Below, in pieces: positions 30,669 to 39,417 of a DNA stretch of 43,311 bases. Position numbers and translations under genes: made by a program. Each line of letters opens with the position of its first letter. The first letter of the stretch is position 1. The notes below the pieces were generated by a model, which was not told where the DNA came from, made no database searches, and saw only the letters and a program-made list of their open reading frames with translations. This stretch comes from a virus, in the IMG/VR virus record IMGVR_UViG_3300037963_003546, positions 1-43,311 of that record; one strand, given 5' to 3'.

Positions 30669-30692
30669 AGAGAGGGGCCGGAGCCCCTCTCT
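30669..30692 (-). terminator. Hairpin after the decoration gene
   Basis: AGAGAGGGGC and GCCCCTCTCT form a perfect 10-bp stem with a 4-base loop, followed on the minus strand by TTCTCC. The T-tract is weak, so it may be a partial terminator that lowers tail-gene expression relative to the capsid genes, or a 3' stabiliser of the capsid mRNA. Confidence 0.6.
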
Positions 30693-30702
30693 CTCACTCA
30701 GG

Positions 30703-31569
30703 TTAGCCACCGTACTGGGCAACACCTTTGTCGTCTGGATCTGGAAGAGCGCAGACCAAGGTGAAGTATTTCGTGCCATTGCAAGCCGAGTTCGGATCGC
30801 TAGTGCCTCGCACGTCACCAGTGGTTGCCGTAGCGGCAGCAGCATCAGCAGCGACGATAGTCGAAGCTGTGCCAGCAGCAGCGTTATTTTCCATATCCGC
30901 AATGACAAAGCCTGTGCCTGGGAGGGCAACGGGCAAGCCAAGTACGTCACCAGAGCCAACAGTGGCGCTAGTGATAGACGTTGATGAAGTTACAGCGGTA
31001 ATCGTTTTGAAAGCCTTCTTCCCGGCTAAAGAAGTGCCGGAGCCGGAGGTTTCAACAACCGTTACGCCGTACTCATCTGTTCCCGTAATGGTGATGGTGG
31101 CCGTGTTTGTCCAAGCCGCCACAACATTTCGAGGAACATCAAAGGTGGCAACGCCGCCGCTTGCTAAAGCGCCGTTTATCGTTCCCGTGGTGTTGATGGT
31201 TTGGGACTCACAGATACCATTTGGATCTTTGGTATCAGGTGCGCCAAGCCGAATTACGGTCAGGCCGGAGCCTACCGCACGATTGCCTTCAGCAAGGACG
31301 CCATCGCCACCCATCTGGCTCAAACCGATATGCACGGTAGTTCCAGCTGGGATGGTCGTTGAGCCGTTATACGTCAACGTGATGTCGGAAGCGCCAAAAG
31401 ACAATGAGATGTCTGCGGGGTCAGTAAAACGCGCCCCCATTGCATCCATCGTGTGGCCCGTAGCGCCAGTGAAGTGACCCGCATCCGTATTGTCTGGATA
31501 GGCCACGGTAATTGTCCCGGCAGAGGCCACAGCCCCCGACAGGGTTTGCTCAACAGCGTGATGTGTCAT
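30703..31569 (-). CDS. Probable head decoration protein
   Basis: A 288-residue, strongly Thr/Ala/Gly/Ser-rich, beta-strand-rich protein without membrane segments. GAGGAG precedes the ATG, and the gene starts 12 bases after the major capsid gene. Abundance-type ribosome site, composition and place indicate a capsid-associated protein such as a decoration or head fibre protein. Repeated short strands such as TATITITGTDEYGVTVVET suggest Ig-like folds. Confidence 0.6.
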   Translation of the reverse strand: MTHHAVEQTLSGAVASAGTITVAYPDNTDAGHFTGATGHTMDAMGARFTDPADISLSFGASDITLTYNGSTTIPAGTTVHIGLSQMGGDGVLAEGNRAVGSGLTVIRLGAPDTKDPNGICESQTINTTGTINGALASGGVATFDVPRNVVAAWTNTATITITGTDEYGVTVVETSGSGTSLAGKKAFKTITAVTSSTSITSATVGSGDVLGLPVALPGTGFVIADMENNAAAGTASTIVAADAAAATATTGDVRGTSDPNSACNGTKYFTLVCALPDPDDKGVAQYGG

Positions 31570-31581
31570 GTGCGATACTCC

Positions 31582-32625
31582 TCAAGCAATACTGTAGACG
31601 CCGTTGGCGTTACGCTGGTTGCAGATAAGACCGCCGGTCCACGTTACTGCGCGATAGATGACATACTTGTCTTCTGGCCGTGCAGGGTTGTGCTGTTTCA
31701 TGTCCTCGCCTTCCATAACCATCGGCATGATGGTTTTGCAGTCGAGAACATAGCCGTACTTGGATTGGCTATTATCATCCAAGGTTGGATCGTACATGAT
31801 CGACAGTCCCTTAAAGGACAAGTCGGCCATACCGGCGTCAGTGCGCCCGGCGTTCATAAAGCCGGTGTCACTGTAGTTGCCTTTCTCGCGGATCTCTTTT
31901 TCCAGAGCCTCGATAAAATCAGATCCAGCCAGGAAGTAGTCAGGCCGACCACCGTACCGGCGAAGCTGGCGAAACTCACTTTGAAGAGTGTTGACCAAGT
32001 TCTGATTTGAAGGCGTGGAAGCGTTAATGCTTAAAGAAGCACGATTGCGCCACCAAGAGCTTGCGCTTTGGTCGATCCCGGCAACCACGGTTGCGGAGGT
32101 AGGATCATCGAGGATGAAAGAGCGAAGACCAGGCACTTGTTTAGAGTCCTGAGTCCCGTCTTTCCAGAACATATCGTTCATGCCCCGCGCAGTGCCTTCC
32201 GACATATCTTCTAGCTTATCTTCCAGAAGATTCGCCAGCATGGTCATGTCGCGCTGGGAATGGTTTGACGTTCCTTTGCCGTTGGCTGAGTCAGTAACGG
32301 AGATGCCGTCCTTCTTCAGTTCAGTCATCGTAACGGATATACCAGCGTGGATTTCCTTCCAATCGTAGGTAGCCGTTTTGATGTTGGCTGGGTTTGCATA
32401 TGTGACAGTGTCATCATGCGTATAGCCCATGATCGTCGTGGTGTAGTCGCCCTTGGCACGAACAGTAATACTGTCCTTACCGCCAGGGAACGTCTTCTGC
32501 TTCGACATCATTTTCGCAAGAAGCGGCTTGTTCTGAATCGTGTTCGAGAACACTTTGCCCTTACGAAAATGGAAATCGATGGCAGCATTGGCGATGTTCG
32601 CCAGTTCGCTTGCTGTAAAAGCCAT
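31582..32625 (-). CDS. Major capsid protein
   Basis: A 347-residue protein with GAGGAAAG before the ATG. It lies directly after the scaffold gene. A basic N-terminal arm, the E-loop-like segment KDSITVRAKGDYTT, YDWKEIHAGISVTMTELKKDGI, a long helix (LANLLEDKLEDMSEGTARGMND) and the C-terminal strand pattern fit an HK97-fold capsid of the kind found in short-tailed phages. The A-domain segment GGRPDYFLAGSDFIEALEKEI is typical. Confidence 0.82.
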   Translation of the reverse strand: MAFTASELANIANAAIDFHFRKGKVFSNTIQNKPLLAKMMSKQKTFPGGKDSITVRAKGDYTTTIMGYTHDDTVTYANPANIKTATYDWKEIHAGISVTMTELKKDGISVTDSANGKGTSNHSQRDMTMLANLLEDKLEDMSEGTARGMNDMFWKDGTQDSKQVPGLRSFILDDPTSATVVAGIDQSASSWWRNRASLSINASTPSNQNLVNTLQSEFRQLRRYGGRPDYFLAGSDFIEALEKEIREKGNYSDTGFMNAGRTDAGMADLSFKGLSIMYDPTLDDNSQSKYGYVLDCKTIMPMVMEGEDMKQHNPARPEDKYVIYRAVTWTGGLICNQRNANGVYSIA

Positions 32626-32650
32626 CTTTACTTTCCTCTACAACGAATGA

Positions 32651-33640
32651 TTAAGACGCCGCTGCCAGACCTTGTTGCATAGCTTCCATCAAGGTCTGAG
32701 GTTCCGGCGTCGATTTCGGAGAAGAACCGCCAGTTACAGGAGTTACATTTCCCTTCTGTGGACGCAGCTGGCGAAACTCATTATCGACAGCCTTACGACA
32801 CGCTTCTGCTATTTGAACGGCATCTTCTTTGGTTTGTGGAGCGCCGTTCTTCAGCAAATGAAGTTCAATCTTTTCCATCACTTTTGGTTGCTTCAATTTG
32901 TAGTCAGGATCGTTCGATGACCATCCACGTTCCCATTCGCTAACCGCTCCACTAACCTCGTTAGCATGGGCGTCCAACTGTTGCTGCTGCTGGATTTGCT
33001 GGGCTTGAGCAGCTGCTCGTTGTGATGCCTGTTGAGCTAGTTGTTCCCTAGATCGCGATTGTGATAACTCACGGGCTGATTCTTCATCAATGTAACCCTC
33101 ATCGAACCGCTCTTGGATGTCGGGAGAAAGACGTACCCCGGTTTGCACTTCCATTTCTTGAATAAAAGGCGCAAGTGCTTCCAATGCAGCTTGAGGATTG
33201 TGCTTGATGTTTTTCATTATATCGAAACCAAGAGTGACTTCGTCAGAAGTCAAACCGTGTTCCGTCATATAATTTTTCAGACCTAGAAGTTCTTCGTGTG
33301 ATTGCTTGTAAGCATCACGCTCCGAAATCATCTCTTGCCATCTAGGATGCTCATGGAAAGGTGGATCATCATCACCAGCTTCCGCTGGCGGTTCTGAATC
33401 CTCACTAACACTCTCGGAATCGGACGAGGTTTCCTCAACCTGATCTTGCTCTATCGCCGCCGTAACAGCATCGAACAAGCTCTCTGGTTCTTCGTTAGCG
33501 TCCTGATCATTCGCAGTAGACGAATCTGCGGCATTAGCGTCTTCATCTTGAACGTCCGGCCCGACAGCTTCTTCGACAGATTCTGCCGATTCACTATCGA
33601 GTCCGACGCTCTCTTCCTCGGGTGTCGAATCCGTGGACAT
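32651..33640 (-). CDS. Scaffolding protein
   Basis: A 329-residue protein from the ATG at 33640 (GGAG nine bases upstream; an ATG at 33655 is possible). The first 100 residues are extremely acidic with many Ser/Asp/Glu. A helical part with FIQEMEVQTGV, a Gln-rich coil (AQQASQRAAAQAQQIQQQQQ) and a basic C-terminal end follow. This is the usual profile of a podovirus scaffold, and the gene lies between portal and capsid. It would be lost or cleaved on maturation. Confidence 0.8.
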   Translation of the reverse strand: MSTDSTPEEESVGLDSESAESVEEAVGPDVQDEDANAADSSTANDQDANEEPESLFDAVTAAIEQDQVEETSSDSESVSEDSEPPAEAGDDDPPFHEHPRWQEMISERDAYKQSHEELLGLKNYMTEHGLTSDEVTLGFDIMKNIKHNPQAALEALAPFIQEMEVQTGVRLSPDIQERFDEGYIDEESARELSQSRSREQLAQQASQRAAAQAQQIQQQQQLDAHANEVSGAVSEWERGWSSNDPDYKLKQPKVMEKIELHLLKNGAPQTKEDAVQIAEACRKAVDNEFRQLRPQKGNVTPVTGGSSPKSTPEPQTLMEAMQQGLAAAS

Positions 33641-33699
33641 ATTTAGCGACTCCATCTATGGGTATCTGACGCTTCACAGCGTTAGAGTTGTAGACCTAC

Positions 33700-33728
33700 A
33701 AATATCGCAAAAACCTACATTGTGTCAA
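33700..33728 (-). promoter_or_regulatory. Candidate promoter for scaffold-capsid genes
   Basis: On the minus strand a perfect TTGACA (33728-33723) overlaps the portal stop codon, with ATATTT 17 bases later (33705-33700). The leader then forms ACGCT-GTGA-AGCGT (33682-33669). It may boost capsid expression above the packaging genes. Confidence 0.45.
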
Positions 33729-35767
33729 TTAACGGTTGTTGGAAATGATGGTTGCGGCCCGGCTTGCGTTCTGTTCTCGGCAGCATTTGCCGAACCTTCT
33801 CCACCTTGCTGCGCCGGATCGCTCTCTGCATCGCCAGTAGCGGGTTCTGGATTACCGGCTAACTGATTCTGAGCAATCATTGATGGCATACCCTCAATAA
33901 TTGCTTCCTCGATATCGAGCCCGGTTTCATCCAGCCGCTCCAGCACCTGTTTGGCAAACCAAACCGGCGATATACCTGGGATCTGCAAGATTGTCGGCGC
34001 TGCACGTTCAAGGTTCGCAAGTTCCGCTGCCTTATTCGGACGGCCAGAGGAGCCAACCCTTACCTCAAGAAATAACTCTTCTGAGATTTCTGCACGGCTA
34101 AATTCCGGCCAAACAGCACCAGGGCCGACAATCTTCATTACGGTTTCTTGCGATAGTTCGAGAAGCATCAGCTGGCCGGTGGCTCTTGCCAGTTCACTCA
34201 ACATATCGTCAAGATCGTCAACATTGCTGGCAAGTGACGCGCTCCGGCTGTTCTCAGCGATACTGGTTTCTGTCGCCGTCGCCCCACTTACGCCGCCCAG
34301 GTTCGCTTCCTGGGTGCCGACAGTTCGCAAGATATCCTCGAACAGACTGTTGGTTTCATAGAGCGCCGGGTCGATAGGAACACCGCGCATCGGTTGAAGC
34401 AGCTGATCCACAGTCTCACCGGCCACCATCGAATTAAGTTCGAGTATGGCGTTGGCTGGGTGATTAGCGAGGATGTCTTTATCCTCCTCTTCCAGCCGCC
34501 CACGCGCTACCGCATATTTTGGCCTATTGGCTAATCTATGTTCACGCAATCCTTGCCGGGATCTGTTGTACTCATCTTGCATGGGCCGCAAGATCGACAC
34601 ATCCGAAATAGGATAAATTTCTTCCTCATCTTCGATGTCATTAAACGTCAGCGTGAAGAACGGCCAAAAACGCTCCAGCATAACGTCCGGCGTTGCTGGC
34701 TCTTTAAGCCAATCCTTATACCCATCAACAACGGTGAAACACGTTCCCGTGTCTTTATCCCAGACTTCCCAAACCAAGGCGAGATTGCGGTCATCTTCTT
34801 TCTCCTCGGTGTATACTCTTTGATCTGGGTTGTCTGGATTATAGTGTGTGTAATTCTTGCCAATGTCTTTTTCGTAAACCTCTTTAATTTCATCAGCCGT
34901 CATTGCCATCTCATGGCATACCCAGGTCGCGCCAATAAATCCGTTAAGATGGCGACATTTCGGATCGACAATAATCTCTGTTGATCTGGGAAAGTCGAAG
35001 ACAACGCCTTCACGGGCCACAATTAATTCCTTGGCCTGTAACTCTTCCATCATAATCTTCAGTTCTTCGACCTTGGCATCGTCTTCTTGGATCTCGCCGT
35101 CAGCGACATCAGCTGAGATCGCCTCGATCCGCGCAATTTGATTGGCAACATCTGCAATTTGAGATGCGTACTCTGGGCGTTTTTCCATGATCCGTTGTAG
35201 CCCCAGCTTCAAATAAGCCACGCCACAGACTTTCGCCCGGCGCACAACCTGTTTCATCTGGCGCTTAAAATTCGGCTGTTGCTCATCAAGATAATAGTGG
35301 AACAGAATCTCCAGCGTCTTCGCCAGCTTGTCCATCATGTCTTTTTGCTGCTGACCCGCTTGCACATCTTCAATCAGCATCATCGCATTGGGATCTGGGG
35401 CAACCCCGGCTTGCGCGGTCATCATTGCCGATTGAGATGCTTGCATCAGGCTCATCTGATCGCCGTCCCATAGCCGGTATTCCAGCCGGGTGCGGCGTTT
35501 CGCCACAGCGCGAGGGTTCTTCGCGTAAAGGTTTGCGACGGCCTGATTGATGTGGCGCTGGATAATATTCGCCACATACTTGTCATTGTTCCACTCTTTG
35601 GACTTACCCTTGAGCGCATAGTCCATGTCTTCGCGGATTCTTTGAAAAGCCTCTCTGTGATGGTTCTTTGCGTCCCGCAGCTGCTTGTGCCATTTGCTAA
35701 TTAAAGCCAGTTTCGCGCCATCCGTTTTTGGATCTTCGCGCTCAATTACTTTCTCTTGGTCTTCCAT
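33725..35767 (-). CDS. Portal protein
   Basis: A 680-residue protein starting at the ATG that overlaps the previous stop, with GGAGG six bases upstream. HREAFQRIREDMDYALKGK, IIQRHINQAVANLYAKNPRAVAKRR, then DFPRSTEIIVDPKCRHLNGFIGATWVCHEM and FWPFFTLTFNDIEDEEEIYPISDVSILRPMQDEYNRSRQGLREH match the large podovirus portal family, including the long helix after the stem region. It forms the dodecameric DNA gate that binds the terminase encoded upstream. The C-terminal tail is disordered (Gln/Ala/Glu-rich). Confidence 0.85.
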   Translation of the reverse strand: MEDQEKVIEREDPKTDGAKLALISKWHKQLRDAKNHHREAFQRIREDMDYALKGKSKEWNNDKYVANIIQRHINQAVANLYAKNPRAVAKRRTRLEYRLWDGDQMSLMQASQSAMMTAQAGVAPDPNAMMLIEDVQAGQQQKDMMDKLAKTLEILFHYYLDEQQPNFKRQMKQVVRRAKVCGVAYLKLGLQRIMEKRPEYASQIADVANQIARIEAISADVADGEIQEDDAKVEELKIMMEELQAKELIVAREGVVFDFPRSTEIIVDPKCRHLNGFIGATWVCHEMAMTADEIKEVYEKDIGKNYTHYNPDNPDQRVYTEEKEDDRNLALVWEVWDKDTGTCFTVVDGYKDWLKEPATPDVMLERFWPFFTLTFNDIEDEEEIYPISDVSILRPMQDEYNRSRQGLREHRLANRPKYAVARGRLEEEDKDILANHPANAILELNSMVAGETVDQLLQPMRGVPIDPALYETNSLFEDILRTVGTQEANLGGVSGATATETSIAENSRSASLASNVDDLDDMLSELARATGQLMLLELSQETVMKIVGPGAVWPEFSRAEISEELFLEVRVGSSGRPNKAAELANLERAAPTILQIPGISPVWFAKQVLERLDETGLDIEEAIIEGMPSMIAQNQLAGNPEPATGDAESDPAQQGGEGSANAAENRTQAGPQPSFPTTVN

Positions 35768-36243
35768 CACTGGCCTCCTATGGCTCGGTTCAGCATATAC
35801 CGACGCATCAAGTCACTTCCGTAGGTCTTCATTTCCGGCGTTGCCGTGCCTTGCCTCATTACAACGTCTGGGTTGGCACCAAAGCGTTCCGAAAAGTCCT
35901 GTTTCCACATCGTTGGATGGTTCATCGCCTTAAATTTTACAGGCTCCCGAAACGGTGGGTAATCGGCTTGTGTGAACCCGTGGATCTCCCGACTACCAGG
36001 GTCATAACCGGGTTTCGCACCCGACATCCACGCCAAGCGATAGTTATAGTCACCGCCAGGATCTGTGTTTGGAGGGCCACCAACCCTGCCAATGAATTGC
36101 TTTCGCCAATCACGCCATCCAGGCGCAAACATCATGTCAGTTTGAAACTGGTTCTCCAGATCTGGCGACAAGCGGTTAAATGCCGTTGTGTGCGTCAGTG
36201 AGCCCGGTTTCCCATGTGGCTGTGTGGCTGTTGGTGGACACAT
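35767..36243 (-). CDS. Hypothetical packaging-region protein with FKAMNHPTMW motif
   Basis: A 158-residue protein. The core DYNYRLAWMSGAKPGYDPGS, IHGF, ADYPPFREPVKFKAMNHPTMWKQDF resembles a short motif seen in head-region proteins of many phages (YDYR..., H..., K..NHPT...). The role is unknown, and membership of the virion or packaging complex is inferred from position between terminase and portal. It overlaps the portal start by one base. Confidence 0.6.
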   Translation of the reverse strand: MCPPTATQPHGKPGSLTHTTAFNRLSPDLENQFQTDMMFAPGWRDWRKQFIGRVGGPPNTDPGGDYNYRLAWMSGAKPGYDPGSREIHGFTQADYPPFREPVKFKAMNHPTMWKQDFSERFGANPDVVMRQGTATPEMKTYGSDLMRRYMLNRAIGGQ

Positions 36244-36246
36244 AAT

Positions 36247-36624
36247 TTAATTTCTCACCACATTCGCGCTCGATATGTTCCTAATTCTCGGTCTTGGCGC
36301 AGAATATCTCCGCATCATTTCACTAATCGCCCCTGCTGCTCCACGGCCAGCTTCTGCCCCAGACGGCAACACGGGAAGCTCAACAAAATCAGAAGTGCTA
36401 GGAATTGATGCCGGGCCTAAATCAACGGCCCTTCCAGTGGAAGTCCGGCCAAGATCACTTGGCATGGGAGGGGTTGCGGCTACATTAGATGCGCCAGCTA
36501 TCTGCTGCATCCTTTCGGGCGAATACTTTTGCGCCTCTATAACTGGATCTCTTGTAAAAAACGGATCAGCAGTCACGCCCATTGGCCGTTTCGGATCAAC
36601 AAGGGGATAGTTTGGATCACACAT
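36247..36624 (-). CDS. Hypothetical packaging-region protein
   Basis: A 125-residue protein. The ATG at 36624 overlaps the large-terminase stop (TAATG). It is Pro/Ser/Gly-rich and probably largely unstructured, with DPNYPLVDPKRPMGVTADPFF at the start and a basic end (MRRYSAPRPRIRNISSANVVRN). No family was recognised. Coupled translation with the terminase suggests a head or packaging accessory. Nothing resembles a small terminase HTH. Confidence 0.55.
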   Translation of the reverse strand: MCDPNYPLVDPKRPMGVTADPFFTRDPVIEAQKYSPERMQQIAGASNVAATPPMPSDLGRTSTGRAVDLGPASIPSTSDFVELPVLPSGAEAGRGAAGAISEMMRRYSAPRPRIRNISSANVVRN

Positions 36625-38228
36625 TAAAAACCTCCAGACGCCGCTTTGCGTTGACGATACCGCTGTTCGCGATTGTGCGCGGCCTTGATCCAGGCCATTG
36701 AGCCAACCTTGATGACATTCTTGTCCTGGGGCAGGGGATTGGACGCGCCAATCTCCCGGTCCAGGCCCAGCCCGATCCACGCCAGCCAATCGACAAAGTC
36801 ATCATGGGTTGCGTTTGGAAATTTAAGTAATTCGTTTTCTGCTTCCGGCCACCATGATGCAAACTTGGGAAACCGCACCATGTGCATCGACATACGGCCT
36901 TGGATGGATCGAGCCCTTGCCTTTTTGTCACGGCTAGGCGTCATCGGATCGATAGTGCAGTAAACCTTTTCTTCCATCATCCGCTTGCGGAGAAACGGGC
37001 CAATGGCTTTGCGGATAACATCATTCTCAGCCCACCAAACCATCGGCTTGTGAAAGCTCATCTGGGCAAGCAATTCCTCAACCGTTGCATCTGTTTCCAT
37101 GCGCTCCCATACAACGTCCGGCAAAACCCAAATAATGTCATTTTCATCAATTCCAACGCATCCCAAAACCGTAGCGTCATTCTCTTGCTTCTCGGTAACA
37201 GCATGATCTGAAGCTCCATACTTGCGTAGATTTTTCGGTAACTCATGCGGCTCATAGCCGACAATCATATCCTTCTTAAAGTAATCCCCGTCATCCGGCG
37301 CTGGCTTGCCCTGGTACAACGCAGAGAAGCCTCGCGGGTTCATGCGTCTGGCAGACTCCAGATGTGTGATAGGGAACCGTTTCGGCCATAGCGCATCGCC
37401 GGGCTCCTTGCCCAGCGCACGGGTTACATGGTCATCGCCCAAAATCGCGGGGATGTTTATGTACGTCCATTCCTTCGCAATATCTGGATCATGGTGCGGG
37501 TTGTCGGGATCACACAGTTTCCCAATGAGATCATCCTCATGCCAGCGCGTGTGGATGATCACAACCGCTGTTGCCGCATGACAACGTGTGAACGCAACCT
37601 TCGTGTACCACTCCCAAAGATCGTTGCGAATAGTAGGGGAACCGGCTTCTTTCGCATCTTTTAATGGGTCATCTATCAAGAAAAGATCTGCCGGTTTCCC
37701 TGTTCCAGACCCGCCGCGCCCCAGCATGGCTATCTGCCCACGCTGTGTCGTGACAAGGAAATCCTTGGCCTTCGAGCCCTTCAAAAACTTGGTTTTAAAC
37801 AACGTGCCGTACTGGGGCATCGTCATTATCTCGCGGATCTGAGATCCGAAATCATTGGCGAAATCCTGATTATAGGTGCCAATCATAATCTTTTTCCACG
37901 GCTGGCGGCCGATTACCCACGCCGGGAAGCGCCGTGTTGCGAGTTCCGATTTGCCGTGCTGTGGCGGCATCGATATAGCCAAGCGCAAGCACTCGCCGGA
38001 CTCAACTTTCTCTAGTGCCTCGGCCAGCAATCGATGGTGCGGCTCGATTTCAAACTGGGTCAATTCGACGTTATCAACGTCCTCTGGGTCCGGCATGGTG
38101 AACTGGGTAAAACCCAACAGACTATCCCGCGCATCCTCAATCGCCATGATGCGCTTAATCGCGGCCAGTTCCTCTTGCTTGGCAAGAAGGCCGCGCTGTT
38201 CGTCTGAGATGTTCTGTTCTTTATCCAT
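36624..38228 (-). CDS. terL: Terminase large subunit
   Basis: A 534-residue DNA-packaging motor. Walker A SMPPQHGKS (86-94), Walker B LFLIDDP (182-188) and coupling motif IIHTRWHEDDL (224-234) define the ATPase. The C-terminal RNase H-like nuclease is shown by ASDHAV...NDATVLG (first Asp), MVWWAENDVI and HDDFVDWLAWIGLGLD. The gene has no clear ribosome site and starts right after the lipoprotein stop, so it may depend on coupling. Confidence 0.93.
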   Translation of the reverse strand: MDKEQNISDEQRGLLAKQEELAAIKRIMAIEDARDSLLGFTQFTMPDPEDVDNVELTQFEIEPHHRLLAEALEKVESGECLRLAISMPPQHGKSELATRRFPAWVIGRQPWKKIMIGTYNQDFANDFGSQIREIMTMPQYGTLFKTKFLKGSKAKDFLVTTQRGQIAMLGRGGSGTGKPADLFLIDDPLKDAKEAGSPTIRNDLWEWYTKVAFTRCHAATAVVIIHTRWHEDDLIGKLCDPDNPHHDPDIAKEWTYINIPAILGDDHVTRALGKEPGDALWPKRFPITHLESARRMNPRGFSALYQGKPAPDDGDYFKKDMIVGYEPHELPKNLRKYGASDHAVTEKQENDATVLGCVGIDENDIIWVLPDVVWERMETDATVEELLAQMSFHKPMVWWAENDVIRKAIGPFLRKRMMEEKVYCTIDPMTPSRDKKARARSIQGRMSMHMVRFPKFASWWPEAENELLKFPNATHDDFVDWLAWIGLGLDREIGASNPLPQDKNVIKVGSMAWIKAAHNREQRYRQRKAASGGF

Positions 38229-38606
38229 CTAAATTTGTGTCTTTTCTGATACAGGACCGTGACTAATCACATTTAACCTGTCGCCCACCATAAGAAGGCA
38301 CATCGTGTCGTTGCGTGTTCGTGTCAGCGTGAAACGCCCACCAGCCCCGGCAAATATAGTTATAATGTCGCCGCCCTTTGCCGTTCCATGAATCAACGGC
38401 TGTTCGCGAAAATGTTTGTGCAGCTTTTTCACCATCACCTCTTTGTCTGTACAAGGAGGGATGATCGGCTCTTCCTGATTCTGAGAGACTGTGACAACAC
38501 TATTGGCATCTGCACTAGGCGCAGTGCTGGACAAACCATTAAACGGCACAGTCAACTTACACGCGCCTAATAAAAGCATGAGCAAAAGCATCGCCAAATT
38601 AGCCAT
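38229..38606 (-). CDS. Small lipoprotein (possible outer spanin)
   Basis: A 125-residue protein with signal peptide MANLAMLLLMLLLGAC; the LGAC lipobox gives lipidated Cys16. The mature part has a flexible Ser/Asn region and then IITIFAGAGGRFTLTRTR and CLLMVGDRLN, a short beta pattern often seen in phage lysis or periplasmic proteins. Its ribosome site lies inside the end of the small Lys-Pro gene. Location at the end of the lysis group suggests an outer-membrane spanin partner, without direct proof. Confidence 0.6.
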   Translation of the reverse strand: MANLAMLLLMLLLGACKLTVPFNGLSSTAPSADANSVVTVSQNQEEPIIPPCTDKEVMVKKLHKHFREQPLIHGTAKGGDIITIFAGAGGRFTLTRTRNDTMCLLMVGDRLNVISHGPVSEKTQI

Positions 38607-38609
38607 ACT

Positions 38610-38687
38610 CTACTTCCTTTTGCCGGGTCTCGGCTTGGGCTTGGGCTTGGGTTTTTTAGGCCCATAAGCCTTGCTGTAATTAGACAT
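38610..38687 (-). CDS. 25-residue Lys-Pro-rich peptide
   Basis: A short reading frame with a near-perfect ribosome site (TTAAGGAG five bases before the ATG). The product begins MSNYSKAYGP, continues with alternating Lys-Pro (KKPKPKPKPRP) and ends GKRK, so half of it is basic. The stop overlaps the ribosome site of the lipoprotein gene, which suggests coupling. The ribosome site, spacing and strict KP periodicity support a real gene. The function is unknown; nucleic-acid or membrane binding is plausible. Confidence 0.6.
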   Translation of the reverse strand: MSNYSKAYGPKKPKPKPKPRPGKRK

Positions 38688-38719
38688 ATCATCTCCTTAA
38701 ATATGAGGTTTTGTCGGGA

Positions 38720-38923
38720 TCATACTACCTCAACATTCTCTTTTAAGTCTAATTTTTCGAGAAGGCCGTGGTAAACAAGCATGTACGTTCCGCATTTCGG
38801 TTTAGAGCAAAGGTAATTTGAAACTATAGAGTAATCGCCATCCTCATCATCATGGTCACCGGCCCATGTCATTATCGATCCGCACTCGACACATAACAGC
38901 TGATATTTCTTATTCGTAGCCAT
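38720..38923 (-). CDS. Small zinc-ribbon protein
   Basis: A 67-residue protein. The ATG at 38923 lies ten bases after GGAGG and within the end of the endolysin gene (14-base overlap). LLCVECGSIMTW and NYLCSKPKCGTYMLVYHG provide CxxC and CxxxxC for a zinc ribbon of the kind found in small phage transcription-related proteins (Ogr/Com-like in outline only). The function is not determined. Confidence 0.6.
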   Translation of the reverse strand: MATNKKYQLLCVECGSIMTWAGDHDDEDGDYSIVSNYLCSKPKCGTYMLVYHGLLEKLDLKENVEVV

Positions 38924-39410
38924 CGAGAAAGAGCCTCCGCTCCTCTGCCCTGCGACGGACCAAGCCTGGAAGTATTTTGCCCAGCGCCCGACGCCACTTA
39001 GGCAGTTCATCCGCTGCGGCCAAATATTGGCCCCGGTTCATACGCATTCTGAGGCTGGATCTTTGAAGGTTTCCAGATCCGACGTTGTAGCAAAATGACA
39101 CTAAGCTGGAGAACATATTCGGCGTCATTTCCGCTCTGATAAGTCTTCTAACTGCCGCTTCAGAATGGCGCACTTCTCGCTTGAGGAGATACTCGCCTTG
39201 CTCTTTCGTGATGCTAGGGTGAGAAAGGGTGACAGGATCGCCGTCCAGATCCCAGCAGCTGCCATACCCGATTGTTGGCCTTCGCGCACTGCATAGGTAT
39301 GGCTCTGCGCGCCATCCCTCGTACTTCTTAATGAGTGCCAAACCGGCTTCATTAGTATGACCATCCCAGCCGGGATAGTGTTTCTCGATGAGTGCCTCAA
39401 AGTAGCTCAT
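38910..39410 (-). CDS. Endolysin, GH24 lysozyme
   Basis: A 166-residue muramidase. GLALIKKYEGWRAEPYLC, then RRPTIGYGSC, supplies Glu31, Cys40 and Thr46 with exactly the spacing of T4 lysozyme Glu11, Asp20 and Thr26. The aspartate is replaced by cysteine, a change known to keep activity in T4 lysozyme and natural in several phage lysozymes. The rest (FSSLVSFCYNVGSGNLQRSSL) is typical. There is no signal or anchor sequence, so release depends on the holin upstream. Confidence 0.9.
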   Translation of the reverse strand: MSYFEALIEKHYPGWDGHTNEAGLALIKKYEGWRAEPYLCSARRPTIGYGSCWDLDGDPVTLSHPSITKEQGEYLLKREVRHSEAAVRRLIRAEMTPNMFSSLVSFCYNVGSGNLQRSSLRMRMNRGQYLAAADELPKWRRALGKILPGLVRRRAEERRLFLDGYE

Positions 39411-39417
39411 AGTTAAC

